Below the pieces are notes generated by a model that searched no databases, was not told the origin of the DNA, and saw only the letters and a program-made list of their open reading frames with translations. From Pontivivens nitratireducens (GTDB lineage: Bacteria > Pseudomonadota > Alphaproteobacteria > Rhodobacterales > Rhodobacteraceae), in assembly GCF_014235845.1 (NCBI RefSeq), contig NZ_JACJUQ010000005.1:62001-126000 (forward strand): DNA of 64,000 nt. The letters are read 5' to 3'. Shown one piece after another: positions 18,438-27,006 of this stretch. Every line of letters begins with the position of its first letter. Position 1 is the first letter of the stretch. A program made the translations under genes and the position numbers.

Positions 18438-19364
18438 TCAGAGCGTGGTGCCAGGCCACTGGCCCGAAGTCACCAGATGGTGCACCTCGGAGGTAAGGAA
18501 TGCCGAGAATTCTGACGCTACGCGCGATCCGGGGCGGTTGAGCGGGGTCATCAAAACCAGCGTCCTGTCAATCGTCCTGCGGATGATCGGACGGGCGATC
18601 AGTGTCCCCGCCCGGACCTGATGAATGACGCTGACCAAAGGCAGAACGGTGGAGCCGAGGCCGCGCTCGACAAAGGCCAGCATGGTCGGCAGGATATCAA
18701 TTTCCAGAACGACGTTGAGGTCGATCTTCTCGCTTTGCGCAATGGATTCGACGCGCCCGCGCAGACCGTGTTCCGGGTTTGGCAGGATGAGGGGCAGGCG
18801 CAGCGCGTCCTGAGCCAGGATGGGCGTGCCATCCACCCCGTCTGAAAATTGCGCGGCCTGGATCAGGAAAAGTTGTTCCAGAATAATTGGTTGCGTCTTT
18901 ATTGACGGGGATTTCTGCCCCTCGTAGGCCACACCCAGATCGATCTTTCCCCGCAACAACCAGTCCTGTACGTGGCCGCTGAAGCCGGAGACGATGCGCA
19001 GGTTCACATCGGGGTACAGGTCGAGGGCGCGCTCGATCAGATGGGTTGCCAGAACCTCCGCCACGGTGGGCGGCAATCCCAGTGTCAGGGTGCCGGACAG
19101 CGTCTTCTTGTTGCCCGAGAATTCACCGGCCAGATCCTCCATGCTTTCCAGAATGACGGAGGCCCGCCGGGCAAGTCGCAGGCCCTCCTCCGTCGGCATG
19201 ACACCCCGCCCGTGACGGCGCAGCAGGGAAACGCCCAGTTCCGCCTCCAGCGCCTTGACCTGACGGCTCAGCGCGGGTTGCGCGATATGAAGGCGGTCAG
19301 CGGCGGCGGTGATGCTGCTCAATTCCACGATCTGTACGAAATTGCGGAGTTGGCGAAAATCCAT
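18438..19364 (-). CDS. LysR-family transcriptional regulator
   Basis: A 308-residue LTTR: winged helix at residues 1-60 (MDFRQLRNFVQIVELSSITAAADRLHIAQPALSRQ pattern), then the two-lobed effector domain. It diverges from the TAXI-TRAP operon and reads into the CaiB gene, the classical place for a regulator that senses a pathway acid or CoA ester. In known itaconate loci a LysR protein (RipR/ItcR) has this role. Confidence 0.9.
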   Translation of the reverse strand: MDFRQLRNFVQIVELSSITAAADRLHIAQPALSRQVKALEAELGVSLLRRHGRGVMPTEEGLRLARRASVILESMEDLAGEFSGNKKTLSGTLTLGLPPTVAEVLATHLIERALDLYPDVNLRIVSGFSGHVQDWLLRGKIDLGVAYEGQKSPSIKTQPIILEQLFLIQAAQFSDGVDGTPILAQDALRLPLILPNPEHGLRGRVESIAQSEKIDLNVVLEIDILPTMLAFVERGLGSTVLPLVSVIHQVRAGTLIARPIIRRTIDRTLVLMTPLNRPGSRVASEFSAFLTSEVHHLVTSGQWPGTTL

Positions 19365-19417
19365 TCATGCCTCATTTGTATCTCTGATATAGCCATAATG
19401 CATTTGCTACATGAATG
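19362..19417. promoter_or_regulatory. Long-spaced inverted repeat in the LysR/TRAP divergent region
   Basis: CATTCATG (19362-19369, covering the LysR start codon) and its exact complement CATGAATG (19410-19417) flank an AT-rich 40-base stretch that must hold the LysR promoter. It may serve autoregulation by a LysR tetramer; chance is not excluded. Confidence 0.3.
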
Positions 19418-19432
19418 ACCATCTTTCACGGT

Positions 19433-19466
19433 GGGCGGGAAGGCAAGTCCGCTTTCCGGCCCGCCC
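19433..19466 (+). other. 5'-leader hairpin before the TAXI receptor gene
   Basis: GGGCGGG (19433-19439) pairs with CCCGCCC (19460-19466), with further inner pairing GGAAGGC/GCTTTCC. It lies about 95 bases upstream of the start codon, in the untranslated leader. Confidence 0.4.
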
Positions 19467-19559
19467 CGGGCTCGGATGACCGCTTTGCTGTTCGGATACG
19501 GTCAACAGGCCGGTCGGAACGGTGTGCAGGCAAGGGCCTTCGCCATAGGGAGAATGAAC

Positions 19560-20687
19560 ATGAAGAAAAATATCCTGCGTTCCACGATCGGCGCGCTCAT
19601 GACATGTGCGGCGTTGCCCGCATTTTCACAGGAACTGCCCGATACCATGGTCTGGACGTCGTATGATGTCGGTTCCGCCGGATATGCCGAGGCATCGGCG
19701 ATTGCAGACGCATTCGGACGGGAATTCGGCACGCGCGTTCGCATCCAGCCCTCGGGCAGCAGCATCGGGCGCCTTCAGCCGCTGCTGCAGGGGCGGGCTG
19801 ATTATGCATTCCTCGCAACGGAGGCTTTCTTCGTCTCCGAAGGAGCGTTCGATTTCGCGACGCCGGAATGGGGTCCGCACCAGTTGCGCGCCATCGCGGG
19901 CCGCCCTGCCGGCATCACGCTGATCGCTGCTGGCGACGCCGGTATTGATACGGTCGAGGATGCACGGGGCAAGCGTATCGCCTTCGTCGCGGGCAACCCG
20001 TCGGTGAACGTGAAGTGCGAAGCAATTCTGGCCTTTGGCGGGCTGACGCTCGACGATGTCGAAATCATCATGTTCCCGACCTATGGCGCGGCGATGTCGT
20101 CGATGACCCGCAACGAATCCGACGCGACCTGCACGACGCCGACCACCAGCCAGTTGTACGAACTGGCCGAGAGCCCGCGCGGCATCCACTACGCCCCGCT
20201 TGAGGCGGATAACGAAGCCGGGTGGGAGCAGCTGCTTAAGGTTCTTCCCATCATGACGCCATCGGATGAAGACGTCGCCGCCGGCCTGCCCGAAGGTGAA
20301 ATCGCCAAGATGGCGGCCTATCGCTATCCCGTCATCACCACCACCGATGACAGGGACGAGGACGATGTCTATGCCTTCATCAAGGCGCTGGACGAGACTT
20401 ATGACCTGTACAAGGACGGCACCGCCGCGATGAGCCGTTGGTCACTGGACATGTCCGGTCGTCCGGCCATCGACATTCCGTTTCACGAGGGGGCAATCCG
20501 CTACCTGCGCGAAATCGGCGTGTGGACTGAGGAAGACGATGCGTGGAACGAGCAGCGTGTGACGCGGCTGAATACGCTCAGCGAGGCGTGGGCGGAATTC
20601 CACGATGAGAACAGCGACATGTCAGAGGAGGATTTCTCCGCCGCGTGGATGGAGCGCCGCGCCGAGGTCGTTTCCTCGCTGAACTGA
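19560..20687 (+). CDS. TAXI-family TRAP transporter substrate-binding protein
   Basis: A 375-residue periplasmic receptor with a Sec signal (hydrophobic 4-20, ending AFSQ). It has the TAXI features TSYDVGSAGYAEASAIADAF and GSSIGRLQPLLQGRADYAF. It binds the solute and delivers it to the fused permease downstream. Start at 19560, six bases after GGGAGA; an in-frame ATG at 19554 is too close to that site, and a longer frame from 19431 lacks a ribosome site. The substrate is probably a dicarboxylate, judged by the neighbours. Confidence 0.88.
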   Translation: MKKNILRSTIGALMTCAALPAFSQELPDTMVWTSYDVGSAGYAEASAIADAFGREFGTRVRIQPSGSSIGRLQPLLQGRADYAFLATEAFFVSEGAFDFATPEWGPHQLRAIAGRPAGITLIAAGDAGIDTVEDARGKRIAFVAGNPSVNVKCEAILAFGGLTLDDVEIIMFPTYGAAMSSMTRNESDATCTTPTTSQLYELAESPRGIHYAPLEADNEAGWEQLLKVLPIMTPSDEDVAAGLPEGEIAKMAAYRYPVITTTDDRDEDDVYAFIKALDETYDLYKDGTAAMSRWSLDMSGRPAIDIPFHEGAIRYLREIGVWTEEDDAWNEQRVTRLNTLSEAWAEFHDENSDMSEEDFSAAWMERRAEVVSSLN

Positions 20688-20707
20688 TCGAGACCCAAGT
20701 CGCGATA

Positions 20708-20733
20708 CCCCCCGGCGTTTCGGCGCCGGGGGG
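20708..20733 (+). other. Intercistronic hairpin between receptor and TRAP permease
   Basis: A perfect 10-bp stem (20708-20717 with 20724-20733) and 6-base loop, 20 bases after the receptor stop, without a T-run. It is the strongest of the hairpins that follow binding-protein genes in this window. Confidence 0.65.
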
Positions 20734-20763
20734 GCAGTTCATCAGTAGGTCAGGGACGGTCTA

Positions 20764-22710
20764 ATGAAATCAGAGAGCACTTCCCCAGGCGCCGACGCGC
20801 CCGATTTCGCGACGAATGCGTCATCAGGACCCAGCGCGATCATGCGCTGGCCTGTCATGGCGTTGGGCGCGCTGGGTGTCCTGTTGGCCGTCAACCAGCA
20901 ATTCCTGCTGAACCTGTTCGGGTTTCAACCGCTGGGGAACGCATATCTCTATTATCTGATCGGGATTTTTCTGGCAGTGACCTTTCTGGCGCTGCCGATT
21001 TCCAGCAACCTTGCCGGGCGTTTGCACTGGGTCAACGTCCTGCTGGCGATCGCCGCGATGGTCAGTGGCGGTTGGCTGGGGCTGCACGGGCTCGATATCA
21101 TCTCACGCGGGTGGGAATACGATGCGCCGCTGATGGCGGACATCATGGCCACGATTCTGATTTTCCTGGTGCTTGAAGGCGTGCGCCGCGCTGGCGGGCC
21201 GGTCCTGCTGGCCACGGCGCTGCTGTTCGGGACCTTTCCGCTCTATGCCGGGCATATGCCGGGTTTCCTTTGGGGAACGCAGTTTTCCGCGATCGAGACC
21301 GTCCGCGCGCACGTGTTGGGGGTGGAGAGTATCATCGGCATCCCGATGCAGGTGGTCGCGGAACTGGTCATCGGCTTCGTGATCTTTGGCTCGGTTCTGG
21401 TCATCACCAAGGGCAGCGACTTCTTCATGGAGCTTGCCTCCGCGTTGTTGGGGCACAGCCGTGGTGGCCCGGCCAAGGTGGCGGTCATCGGTTCCGGCAT
21501 ACTCGGCTCTCTGTCGGGCAGCGTCATCTCGAACATTCTGACATCCGCACCGTTTTCCGTGCCGACAATGCGGCGGGTGGGGTATCCTGCCAGCTATGCC
21601 GCAGCGGTGGAGGCATGTGCGTCGACCGGGGCCACGTTGATGCCGCCGGTCATGGGCACGGTTGCCTTCGTCATGGCATCGTTTCTGGGCGTGCAATATT
21701 CCACCATCGTGATTGCCGCCGTGATCCCCGCGATTCTGTTCTATGTGGCACTGCTGTTTCAGGTGGACATGTACGCCGCGCGGCGCGGGCTGCACGGTCT
21801 GCCGCGATCCGAAACGCCGAAGATCCTGCCCGTTTTGGCCAAGGGCTGGCCCTATCTGCTGAGCCTCGCGGTGCTGATCTTCGTGCTGATGGTCCTGCGC
21901 ATGGAGTCGCGTTCACCCTATTATGCCTCGATTGTGATGATCGTCGCCACGTCCTTTCGCAAGGAAACGCGCCTGACCTATCAGCGGTGCAAGGCGTTGC
22001 TTCTCGATATCTCGTTGAACGTGGGCAAGCTGGTCGCGATCCTGGCCGGGATCGGCCTGGTCGTGGGGGGGCTGTCCTATACCGGGGTGGCCGGTGCCTT
22101 CAGCCGTGAGCTGCTGCTTTATGCCGGCGGGAACACCGCGCTGATGCTGCTCGCCGGTGCTGTGACCAGCTTCGTTCTGGGCATGGGGATGACGGTGACG
22201 GCGTGTTATATCTTCCTGTCCATCCTACTGGCGCCCGCGCTGGTTCAGGCCGGGCTGAACCCGATCGCGAGCCACCTGTTCATCCTGTACTGGGGCATGC
22301 TGTCCTATATCACGCCGCCGGTCGCACTGGCTGCGATTACCGCCGCGAACGTCGCGGGGTCCAAACCGATGGAGACGGGATTCCGTGCCATGCGGCTGGG
22401 TCTGCCGTTGTTCGTCCTGCCCTTCATCTTCGTCTATGACCCCGCCCTGATCATGGAGGGGACGGCGATAAATATCGTGGAGCGGATCTTCCTGACGACG
22501 GTGGCGATCTGGGCGGTTACATCCGCGTTCGAAAGCTGGATATACAAGGTCGGACGGATCGGCGTGGTCAGCCGTATCGCATTTGCCGCCGGGGGTGTGC
22601 TGATCATCGTGCCGGAGCTATTGACCAGCATTGCGGGCGCGATCGTTCTGGGCGTCGTGATCGCCGTCAACCTGATGCTGAAGCGGCGCAAGCCGGCGCA
22701 GGGCATGTGA
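20764..22710 (+). CDS. TRAP transporter permease, fused DctQ-DctM type
   Basis: A 648-residue inner-membrane protein combining the small four-helix and large twelve-helix TRAP subunits, the form normally found with TAXI receptors. Recognisable stretches are GHSRGGPAKVAVIGSGILGSLSGS-like membrane motif at about 235-258, the ASTGATLMPPVMGTVAF loop and the second-half SYITPPVALAAITAA loop. It uses an ion gradient instead of ATP. It is followed after 7 bases by the CoA-transferase genes, so import and CoA activation are coupled in one transcript. Confidence 0.92.
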   Translation: MKSESTSPGADAPDFATNASSGPSAIMRWPVMALGALGVLLAVNQQFLLNLFGFQPLGNAYLYYLIGIFLAVTFLALPISSNLAGRLHWVNVLLAIAAMVSGGWLGLHGLDIISRGWEYDAPLMADIMATILIFLVLEGVRRAGGPVLLATALLFGTFPLYAGHMPGFLWGTQFSAIETVRAHVLGVESIIGIPMQVVAELVIGFVIFGSVLVITKGSDFFMELASALLGHSRGGPAKVAVIGSGILGSLSGSVISNILTSAPFSVPTMRRVGYPASYAAAVEACASTGATLMPPVMGTVAFVMASFLGVQYSTIVIAAVIPAILFYVALLFQVDMYAARRGLHGLPRSETPKILPVLAKGWPYLLSLAVLIFVLMVLRMESRSPYYASIVMIVATSFRKETRLTYQRCKALLLDISLNVGKLVAILAGIGLVVGGLSYTGVAGAFSRELLLYAGGNTALMLLAGAVTSFVLGMGMTVTACYIFLSILLAPALVQAGLNPIASHLFILYWGMLSYITPPVALAAITAANVAGSKPMETGFRAMRLGLPLFVLPFIFVYDPALIMEGTAINIVERIFLTTVAIWAVTSAFESWIYKVGRIGVVSRIAFAAGGVLIIVPELLTSIAGAIVLGVVIAVNLMLKRRKPAQGM

Positions 22711-22717
22711 GGAGCGT

Positions 22718-23386
22718 ATGATGGACAAGAGATTGCCTGATCTGGCGACCGCAGTTGCCAGGATCGAGGATGGCGCACGGCTGATGATCGGTGGCTTTGG
22801 GTCCGCCGGCATCCCGTTCGGCCTGATCGACGCGCTGCTCGATCACGGTGCGAAGGGTCTGACCGTGATTTCCAACAATGCCGGTGCGCAGGAAACCGGG
22901 ATCGCGAAGCTGCTGAAGGAAGGGCGCGTGGCAAAGGTCATCTGCTCCTATCCCCGATCCCCCGGTTCCATCTGGTTCGAGCGCCGCTATGAGGCGGGAG
23001 AGATCGAACTGGAGGTCGTGCCGCAGGGCACGCTGGCCGAACGCATCCGTGCCGCAGGCGCCGGAATCGGCGGATTTCTGACGCCGACCGCCTATGGCAC
23101 ATTGCTGGCGGAGGGCAAGGAAACGCGGGTCATCGACGGACGCGGCTATGTCATGGAACTGCCGCTGCATGCCGATGTCGCGCTGTTGCGGGCCGACCGG
23201 GCGGACAAGTGGGGCAATCTGACGTTCCACGGCACCGCGCGAAACTTCAATCCGGTCATGGCGTCCGCTGCGAAATACGCAGTCGCGGAGGTGCGGGAGC
23301 TTTCCGACGTACCGCTCGACCCGGAACGGGTGGTGACGCCGGGCATCTTTGTGCAGGGCGTGGTGGAATATGGGGTACGGCCATGA
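22718..23386 (+). CDS. Two-component CoA-transferase, subunit A
   Basis: A 222-residue alpha subunit of a class I CoA-transferase (PcaI/ScoA type), with the N-terminal GGFGSAGIPFGLIDAL nucleotide-like fold and SNNAG turn. GGAG lies 3 bases before the first ATG and 6 before a second ATG at 22721, so the true start may be 22721. It overlaps subunit B by ATGA. The pair would convert the imported acid to its CoA thioester using succinyl-CoA or acetyl-CoA. Confidence 0.88.
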   Translation: MMDKRLPDLATAVARIEDGARLMIGGFGSAGIPFGLIDALLDHGAKGLTVISNNAGAQETGIAKLLKEGRVAKVICSYPRSPGSIWFERRYEAGEIELEVVPQGTLAERIRAAGAGIGGFLTPTAYGTLLAEGKETRVIDGRGYVMELPLHADVALLRADRADKWGNLTFHGTARNFNPVMASAAKYAVAEVRELSDVPLDPERVVTPGIFVQGVVEYGVRP

Positions 23387-24018
23387 ACAGTCTCACCGAC
23401 GCTCAACTGGCGGCGCGGGTTGCGCGCGACATTCCCGACGGCTCCTACGTCAATCTGGGGATCGGCAAGCCGACCCACGTGTCCAGCTACGTCCCCGAGG
23501 GACGCGAGATCATCTATCATTCGGAGAACGGCATTATCGGCGTCGGCCCGACCCCGCCCGAGGGCGAGGAAGATTTCGAGATGATCGACGCCAGCAAACG
23601 CTACATCACGACAGCCCCCGGTGCCGCGTTTTTCGAGCATGCCGACAGCTTCGCGATGATGCGTGGCGGGCATATAGATATCGCAGTGCTCGGCGCCTAT
23701 CAGGTGGCGGAAAATGGCGATATCGCGAACTGGGCGACACTGGATGAGAAGTTTCCGCCTGCGGTCGGCGGTGCGATGGATCTGGTCGTCGGGGTTCCGA
23801 CGATCTTCGTCATGATGAGGCATACGAACCGCGACGGCACACCCAAACTGCTGCGTAAATGCACCTATCCCCTGACCGGTCTGGCCATCGTCAGTCGCGT
23901 CTACACCGACCTTGCCGTTCTGGATCTGGCGCCTGAGGGTTTTCGTCTGGTTGAACTGACACCGGGCAACACGCTCGAAGAAGTGCAGGCCCTGACCGAC
24001 GCGAAAATTCATTCCTGA
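23383..24018 (+). CDS. Two-component CoA-transferase, subunit B
   Basis: A 211-residue beta subunit (PcaJ/ScoB type). The catalytic glutamate that forms the covalent CoA ester is Glu48 in the SENGIIGVGP motif, and the NLGIGKPTHV loop is present. Start at 23383 by the 4-base overlap; the longer open frame from 23209 runs over subunit A. Together with the CaiB-type enzyme on the other strand this locus has two unrelated CoA-transferases. Confidence 0.88.
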   Translation: MNSLTDAQLAARVARDIPDGSYVNLGIGKPTHVSSYVPEGREIIYHSENGIIGVGPTPPEGEEDFEMIDASKRYITTAPGAAFFEHADSFAMMRGGHIDIAVLGAYQVAENGDIANWATLDEKFPPAVGGAMDLVVGVPTIFVMMRHTNRDGTPKLLRKCTYPLTGLAIVSRVYTDLAVLDLAPEGFRLVELTPGNTLEEVQALTDAKIHS

Positions 24019-24048
24019 AGGGCAGGCATGAGCAAGCACACGGAAAAT

Positions 24049-24133
24049 CCCGCCCGATATCGGGTGGGGCATGGCGGACGGTGCATCGTTCGCACCGACA
24101 GTAAGATTCTAGGAAATCGCGGCCTTGCGGCCG
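24049..24133 (+). promoter_or_regulatory. Three consecutive hairpins in an intergenic leader
   Basis: The 159-base gap between CoA-transferase B and acyl-CoA dehydrogenase contains three hairpins: 24049-24068 (8 bp with one G-U, built on CCCGATATCGGG), 24079-24097 (6 bp, loop ATCGTTC) and 24120-24133 (5 bp, loop TTGC). They lie before a strong AGGAGAG ribosome site. This could be an attenuator, an RNA processing region or a small RNA. Confidence 0.4.
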
Positions 24134-24177
24134 AGTGACAACCGCCTTCGGGCACAGATAAAATTTAGGAGAGCCTT

Positions 24178-25341
24178 GTGAAAACCAGCGCCCCCGAGTC
24201 CCATGATGACCTGCGCGATGCATTGCGCGCATTATGTGCGGAATTCCCCGCCGAATATCACCGCAAGCACGGCGCGGCGGAGACATATCCCGAGGAATTC
24301 GTGACGTCCCTTACGCAGGCTGGCTGGCTGGCCGCGATGATCCCCGAGGAGTTCGGCGGATCGGGTCTGGGCCTGACCGAGGCGTCCATCGTGATGGAGG
24401 AGATCAACCGCGCGGGCGGCAATGCCGGCCATTGTCACGGGCAGATGTACAACATGGGCACGTTGCTGCGCCATGGATCGGCCGAGCAGAAGGCGAAGTA
24501 CCTTCCCAAGATCGCGTCGGGTGAATTGCGCCTGCAATCCATGGCCGTGACCGAACCTACGACCGGAACCGACACGACGAAGCTGAAGACCACCGCCGTG
24601 CGCAAGGGTGACCGGTATGTCGTCAACGGTCAGAAGGTCTGGATCAGCCGTATCCAGCATTCCGACCTGATGATCCTGCTGGCCCGCACCACGCCACTGG
24701 CCGAGGTCAAGCGCAAGTCCGAGGGGCTTTCCATTTTCCTCGTCGAACTGGACCAGATGATCGGCAAGGGGATGGAGGTCAAACCCATCTCGAACATGGT
24801 CGGGCATGAGACGAACGAGTTGTTCTTCGACAATCTGGAAATCCCCGCCGAAAGCCTGATCGGTGAGGAGGGCAAGGGCTTTCGCTACATCCTCGACGGG
24901 CTGAACGCCGAGCGGACGCTGATCGCGGCGGAATGTATCGGTGACGGGTACTGGTTCATCGACAAGGCCACGCAATACGCCTCGGAGCGTGAGGTCTTCG
25001 GCAGACCCATCGGACAGAACCAGGGCATCCAGTTCCCGCTGGCCAAGGCCTTCGCCCATCTGGAGGCCGCCAATCTGATGCGGTTCGAAGCGTGCCGCCG
25101 GTTCGATGCGGTTCAGGACGCAGGCGCGCAGGCCAATATGGCGAAGCTGCTGGCCGCCGATGCCTCATGGGAGGCCGCGAACGCCACGATGCAGACATTC
25201 GGCGGTTTCGGCTTCGCGGAGGAATATGATGTCGAGCGCAAGTTCCGTGAAACGCGGCTGTATCAGGTCGCGCCGATCTCCACCAATCTGATCCTGTCCT
25301 ATGTGGCCGAACATATCCTCGGTATGCCCCGCAGCTTCTAG
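24178..25341 (+). CDS. Acyl-CoA dehydrogenase (GTG start)
   Basis: A 387-residue flavin acyl-CoA dehydrogenase, beginning with GTG four bases after AGGAGAG. The usual C-terminal catalytic YEGT is replaced by YQVAPISTN. A glutamate in NAER (Glu245) sits where isovaleryl-CoA dehydrogenase keeps its base, so catalysis is likely by that residue and a branched or 2-methyl substrate is plausible. It is followed closely by the lyase gene. Confidence 0.85.
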   Translation: MKTSAPESHDDLRDALRALCAEFPAEYHRKHGAAETYPEEFVTSLTQAGWLAAMIPEEFGGSGLGLTEASIVMEEINRAGGNAGHCHGQMYNMGTLLRHGSAEQKAKYLPKIASGELRLQSMAVTEPTTGTDTTKLKTTAVRKGDRYVVNGQKVWISRIQHSDLMILLARTTPLAEVKRKSEGLSIFLVELDQMIGKGMEVKPISNMVGHETNELFFDNLEIPAESLIGEEGKGFRYILDGLNAERTLIAAECIGDGYWFIDKATQYASEREVFGRPIGQNQGIQFPLAKAFAHLEAANLMRFEACRRFDAVQDAGAQANMAKLLAADASWEAANATMQTFGGFGFAEEYDVERKFRETRLYQVAPISTNLILSYVAEHILGMPRSF

Positions 25342-25350
25342 GAGATCCCC

Positions 25351-26172
25351 ATGTCCGATACCGCTATCACCGCAGTGCCGAGTTTCCCGCTGTTCGTGCC
25401 TGCCGATCGCCCCGATCGGTTCGCGAAGGCCTGTGCTGCGGGAACCGACACCGTCATCATAGATGTCGAGGATGCCGTCGCCCCAGATAGCAAGGTGGCG
25501 GTGCGCAGAATACCCGAAGGTGCCTTGCCCAAGGAGAGAACCGTGCGGTTGTACCTGCGGGTAAATGCCGTGGACACCCCATGGTATCGCGACGATGTCG
25601 CCTTCGCGCGGGCGATGGCCTTTGACGGGGTCGTTCTGCCCAAGGCGGAAAGCGCGGCTCAGGTCGCGGCCCTGCGTGAGGCGTTGGAGCCGGGGCGCAC
25701 GATCCTCGCCCTGGTCGAGACGGTCGCCGGTCTGGCCGCGATAGACGAGATCGCGCGCGCCGCGGATCAGATCGCGTTCGGCTCCATCGACTTCGCGGAG
25801 GACATGGGATGCGCGCACACCCGGCAGACGCTGTTGCCGATCCGCAGCCGGGTCGTGATGGCCGCGCGGCTGGCCGGTCGGCCCGCGCCGATAGATGGCG
25901 TCACGCCGACGACCACGGATACCGCCCTGATGGCGGACGATGCCAAGCATTCCAATGAGATGGGCTTTGGCGGGAAGCTGTTGATCCATCCTCATCAGAT
26001 TGCGCCCTCACGTGCGGCGTTCCGGCCTGATGCGGGGGATCTGGACTGGGCCAGCCGTGTACTTTCCGCCGCCAAGAGCGGGGCGACCGTGGTCATCGAC
26101 GGTGCAATGGTTGACGCCCCCATCGTGGCGCGGGCCCGCAGAATTCTGGCTCGGGAAAGGGCCCTGACATGA
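25351..26172 (+). CDS. HpcH/HpaI-CitE-type CoA-ester lyase
   Basis: A 273-residue TIM-barrel lyase of the citrate-lyase-beta/malyl-CoA lyase group. Motifs are FVPADRPDRFAKA, DTVIIDVEDAVAPDSK (metal and substrate side), ALVETVAGL with the Mg2+ glutamate, and GSIDFAEDMG with the second acidic ligand. It would split a malyl-, methylmalyl- or citramalyl-CoA to acetyl-CoA plus an oxoacid. The 3' end overlaps the hydratase gene by 4 bases, which suggests sequential steps. Confidence 0.88.
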   Translation: MSDTAITAVPSFPLFVPADRPDRFAKACAAGTDTVIIDVEDAVAPDSKVAVRRIPEGALPKERTVRLYLRVNAVDTPWYRDDVAFARAMAFDGVVLPKAESAAQVAALREALEPGRTILALVETVAGLAAIDEIARAADQIAFGSIDFAEDMGCAHTRQTLLPIRSRVVMAARLAGRPAPIDGVTPTTTDTALMADDAKHSNEMGFGGKLLIHPHQIAPSRAAFRPDAGDLDWASRVLSAAKSGATVVIDGAMVDAPIVARARRILARERALT

Positions 26173-26996
26173 ACGACACAGCTGCAATCGACTTCGATCA
26201 TCTGAACGGTTGGATCGGCCGCACCGAAACCGTGGCGGATATCGTGACACCGGGACTGGTGGATCGGTTTCGCGCTACCTTCGGCAAGCGTCTGTATGGC
26301 GATCCGCAGAGCGTGCCGCTGGGTCTGCACTGGTGCCTGGCCCCCCCGGCTGTTCCGTTGGAGGAGATCGGGCCCGATGGCCATCCTGCGCGGGGCGGCT
26401 TCCTGCCGCCGGTTCCGCTGGAAAACCGGATGTGGGCAGGCGGTGCCGTCAGCTTCCACGCGCCCTTGCAGATCGGGGACGAGGTTACGCGCGCATCTCG
26501 CATCGCGGCGATCACGCCCAAGAACGGGCGCAGTGGGCCGCTGGTCTTCGTCACGGTTGAGCATGAACTGCATGTCGGCAATCGCCGGGTGATCGAGGAG
26601 CGTCAGGACATCGTCTATCGCCCGGCCCGCTCGGTCGAGACGGCACAGCCCGAAGCCGTGCACGACATTCCCGAGGATGCGTTTGTCGGCGATCCGGTGA
26701 CGTTGTTTCGCTACTCCGCCATGACGTTCAATGGCCACCGCATCCACTACGACTATCCCTATGTCACGCAGCAGGAGGGCTATTCCGGGCTGGTTGTTCA
26801 CGGCCCCATTCAGGCGACCTTGCTGATGAACGCCGCCGCCGCCGCCGCGCAGCAGGATGCGATCCGGATCGAGTATCGCGGTCTGTCGCCGCTGATCGCG
26901 GGGCAGTCTGTCTCGATCAAGCGCGACGACAAGCATGTCTGGCTGGAAAAGCCCGATGCCACCGTCACCTTCGACGCCCGTTATTCACTGCTCTGA
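26169..26996 (+). CDS. HTD2/MaoC-type hydratase (mesaconyl- or itaconyl-CoA hydratase-like)
   Basis: A 275-residue double-hotdog protein of the group containing mesaconyl-C4-CoA hydratase and itaconyl-CoA hydratase. The N-terminal half has the FAS1-like dehydratase pattern with LGLHWCLAPP and GGFLPPVPLENRMWAGG. The C-terminal half holds the hydratase site FNGHRIHYDYPY, then VVHGPIQATLL. Coupled by 4-base overlap to the CitE-type lyase, it should supply that lyase with its hydroxyacyl-CoA. Confidence 0.85.
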   Translation: MNDTAAIDFDHLNGWIGRTETVADIVTPGLVDRFRATFGKRLYGDPQSVPLGLHWCLAPPAVPLEEIGPDGHPARGGFLPPVPLENRMWAGGAVSFHAPLQIGDEVTRASRIAAITPKNGRSGPLVFVTVEHELHVGNRRVIEERQDIVYRPARSVETAQPEAVHDIPEDAFVGDPVTLFRYSAMTFNGHRIHYDYPYVTQQEGYSGLVVHGPIQATLLMNAAAAAAQQDAIRIEYRGLSPLIAGQSVSIKRDDKHVWLEKPDATVTFDARYSLL

Positions 26997-27006
26997 GGAT
27001 ACCACC

